64,000 nucleotides of DNA from Pseudomonadota bacterium (GTDB taxonomy: Bacteria > Pseudomonadota > Alphaproteobacteria > Acetobacterales > Acetobacteraceae). The translations under genes were made by a program, and so were the position numbers. The notes beneath the pieces are model-generated. The model made no database searches. It was not told the DNA's origin and worked only from the letters and a program-made list of their open reading frames with translations. Location: contig JAFEFW010000614.1 of assembly GCA_018240405.1 (NCBI GenBank), positions 31,795-95,794 on the forward strand. Reading direction: 5' to 3'. This document shows, piece after piece, positions 63,409 to 64,000 of this stretch. Position 1 is the first letter of the stretch; each line of letters opens with the position of its first letter.

Positions 63409-64000
63409 ATGGCCTCCATCACGGCGCTGACGACAGCCCAGATAGCCGCCCTGCCAACGGCCACCATTGCAGGTCTTCCAACGGCAACGATTGCCGCGCT
63501 GTCAACGGCGCAGATTGCGGCACTGACGACGGCGCAGATCGTCGCGCTAAGTTCGAGCCAGACCGCCGCGCTCAACACGGCGGACATCCAGGCCCTGGGC
63601 TCAGCCGCGGTGGCTGCACTTGGGACGACGCAGATAGTTGGTTTGACGACGTCCGATGTACTAGCTTTCACCACCACGCAATTATCGCGCCTGTCCACCG
63701 CCGCTTTGAATGCCATCACGACCGCCGAACTGGCGGCGATGTCGACCGCGCAGATCGCATCCTTTACCAGCACGCAGATAGCGGCATTGACGACCGACCG
63801 CCTGGCGGGCCTCACGACAAGCCAGATACAGGCGCTGGGCACGGCGCAGGTTAGGGCGCTGACCACGGCGCAGATCGCCAACCTCACCACGACCGAGGTG
63901 CAGGCGCTGACCACCGCCGAGATCGCCGCGCTGACCTCGGCACAGGTCAATGCGCTGACGACGGCCGAAGCCGCCGCCCTGACCAGCACCCAGGCGCCGG
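63409..64000 (+). CDS. Thr-rich octad-repeat protein, N-terminal part (3' truncated by window edge)
   Basis: An open frame from ATG 63409 runs without a stop to the end of the window, so only the first 197 residues are visible. After MASIT the protein is entirely 8-residue repeats of consensus A-L-T-T-A-Q-I-A, with Thr/Ser at positions 3-4 and hydrophobics at 2 and 7. There is no signal peptide. GGAG lies eight bases before the ATG. Large proteins with this unit are seen in alpha- and betaproteobacteria and are often called adhesins or haem-utilisation proteins, without solid function. It is divergent from the Sel1 gene and 1.5 kb from the GT41 enzyme. Confidence 0.85.
   Translation, partial: MASITALTTAQIAALPTATIAGLPTATIAALSTAQIAALTTAQIVALSSSQTAALNTADIQALGSAAVAALGTTQIVGLTTSDVLAFTTTQLSRLSTAALNAITTAELAAMSTAQIASFTSTQIAALTTDRLAGLTTSQIQALGTAQVRALTTAQIANLTTTEVQALTTAEIAALTSAQVNALTTAEAAALTSTQAP
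63424..63999 (+). repeat. 24 tandem 8-residue (24-bp) coding repeats, continuing past the window
   Basis: Twenty-four consecutive octads fill residues 6-197 exactly. The third base varies between copies, so the DNA repeat is diverged while the protein pattern is conserved. This argues that the repeat is under selection rather than recently amplified. Confidence 0.9.

Overview
The window is GC-rich, densely coded chromosomal DNA. It most resembles an alphaproteobacterium, probably of the Rhodospirillales/Acetobacteraceae. This is inferred from gene content (a MucR/Ros-type regulator, a tatB-tatC-serS operon, an NdvA/ChvA-like exporter, a class II B12-dependent ribonucleotide reductase, abundant Liv transport and CoA-ester enzymes). 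No rRNA or tRNA gene, CRISPR array, phage or intact insertion sequence was seen.

Layout. 1-5.8 kb: end of an Opp/Dpp peptide importer (ATPase end, binding protein), a GST, a glutaminase-free glutamate-synthase-like flavoprotein and an L,D-transpeptidase lipoprotein. 5.8-10.2 kb: a disaccharide phosphorolysis operon (HAD phosphoglucomutase, GH65 phosphorylase, MFS carrier). 10.4-16.5 kb: a potassium channel, MmgE/PrpD, an SDR with a degenerate active site, MucR with a readable promoter and terminator, two enoyl-CoA hydratases and a luciferase-like oxidoreductase. 16.7-24.4 kb: serS-tatC-tatB, a phosphoesterase, a secreted metallo-beta-lactamase-fold protein, and a stress/envelope group (CBS protein, a 57-residue DUF1328 membrane protein, NdvA-like exporter, DUF2934). 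24.6-35.4 kb: a PEP-CTERM gene broken by an amber codon, an FMN hydroxyacid dehydrogenase, an MFS carrier, MlaE, alanine racemase, DnaB, a Gly/Ser-rich secreted protein and NrdJ preceded by two candidate NrdR boxes. 36-40.7 kb: a four-gene Liv operon with a LivM-LivG fusion. 40.9-47.4 kb: enoyl-CoA hydratases, an MFS carrier, an M81 (MlrC) protein and a second luciferase-like enzyme. 47.7-52.2 kb: a 1506-residue hybrid sensor kinase with about six PAS and two GAF domains. 52.2-54.5 kb: a three-gene RiPP locus. 54.7-60.1 kb: MaoC, a CPA2 antiporter, a CaiB/BaiF CoA-transferase, a 2-hydroxyacid dehydrogenase and a 3-hydroxyacyl-CoA dehydrogenase. 60.1-64 kb: a SPINDLY/O-GlcNAc-transferase-like enzyme, a Sel1-repeat protein and the start of a protein built of 8-residue Thr-rich repeats that runs off the window.

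The most interesting system is the RiPP locus at 52221-54501. A secreted precursor ends in eleven Trp-x-Asn motifs and is followed, with a one-base stop/start overlap, by a radical SAM/SPASM enzyme of the GRRM type. That enzyme overlaps a secreted protein whose C-terminus looks like an I78 protease-inhibitor domain. The likely outcome is an exported peptide with many Trp-to-Asn cyclophane cross-links. A second lead is the pairing of an O-GlcNAc-transferase-like enzyme with a Thr-rich octad-repeat protein at the right edge.

Metabolically the window leans towards importing peptides, branched-chain amino acids or related acids, and disaccharides, and towards degrading organic acids as CoA esters. 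The CoA-ester genes are dispersed in short runs rather than forming one pathway operon.
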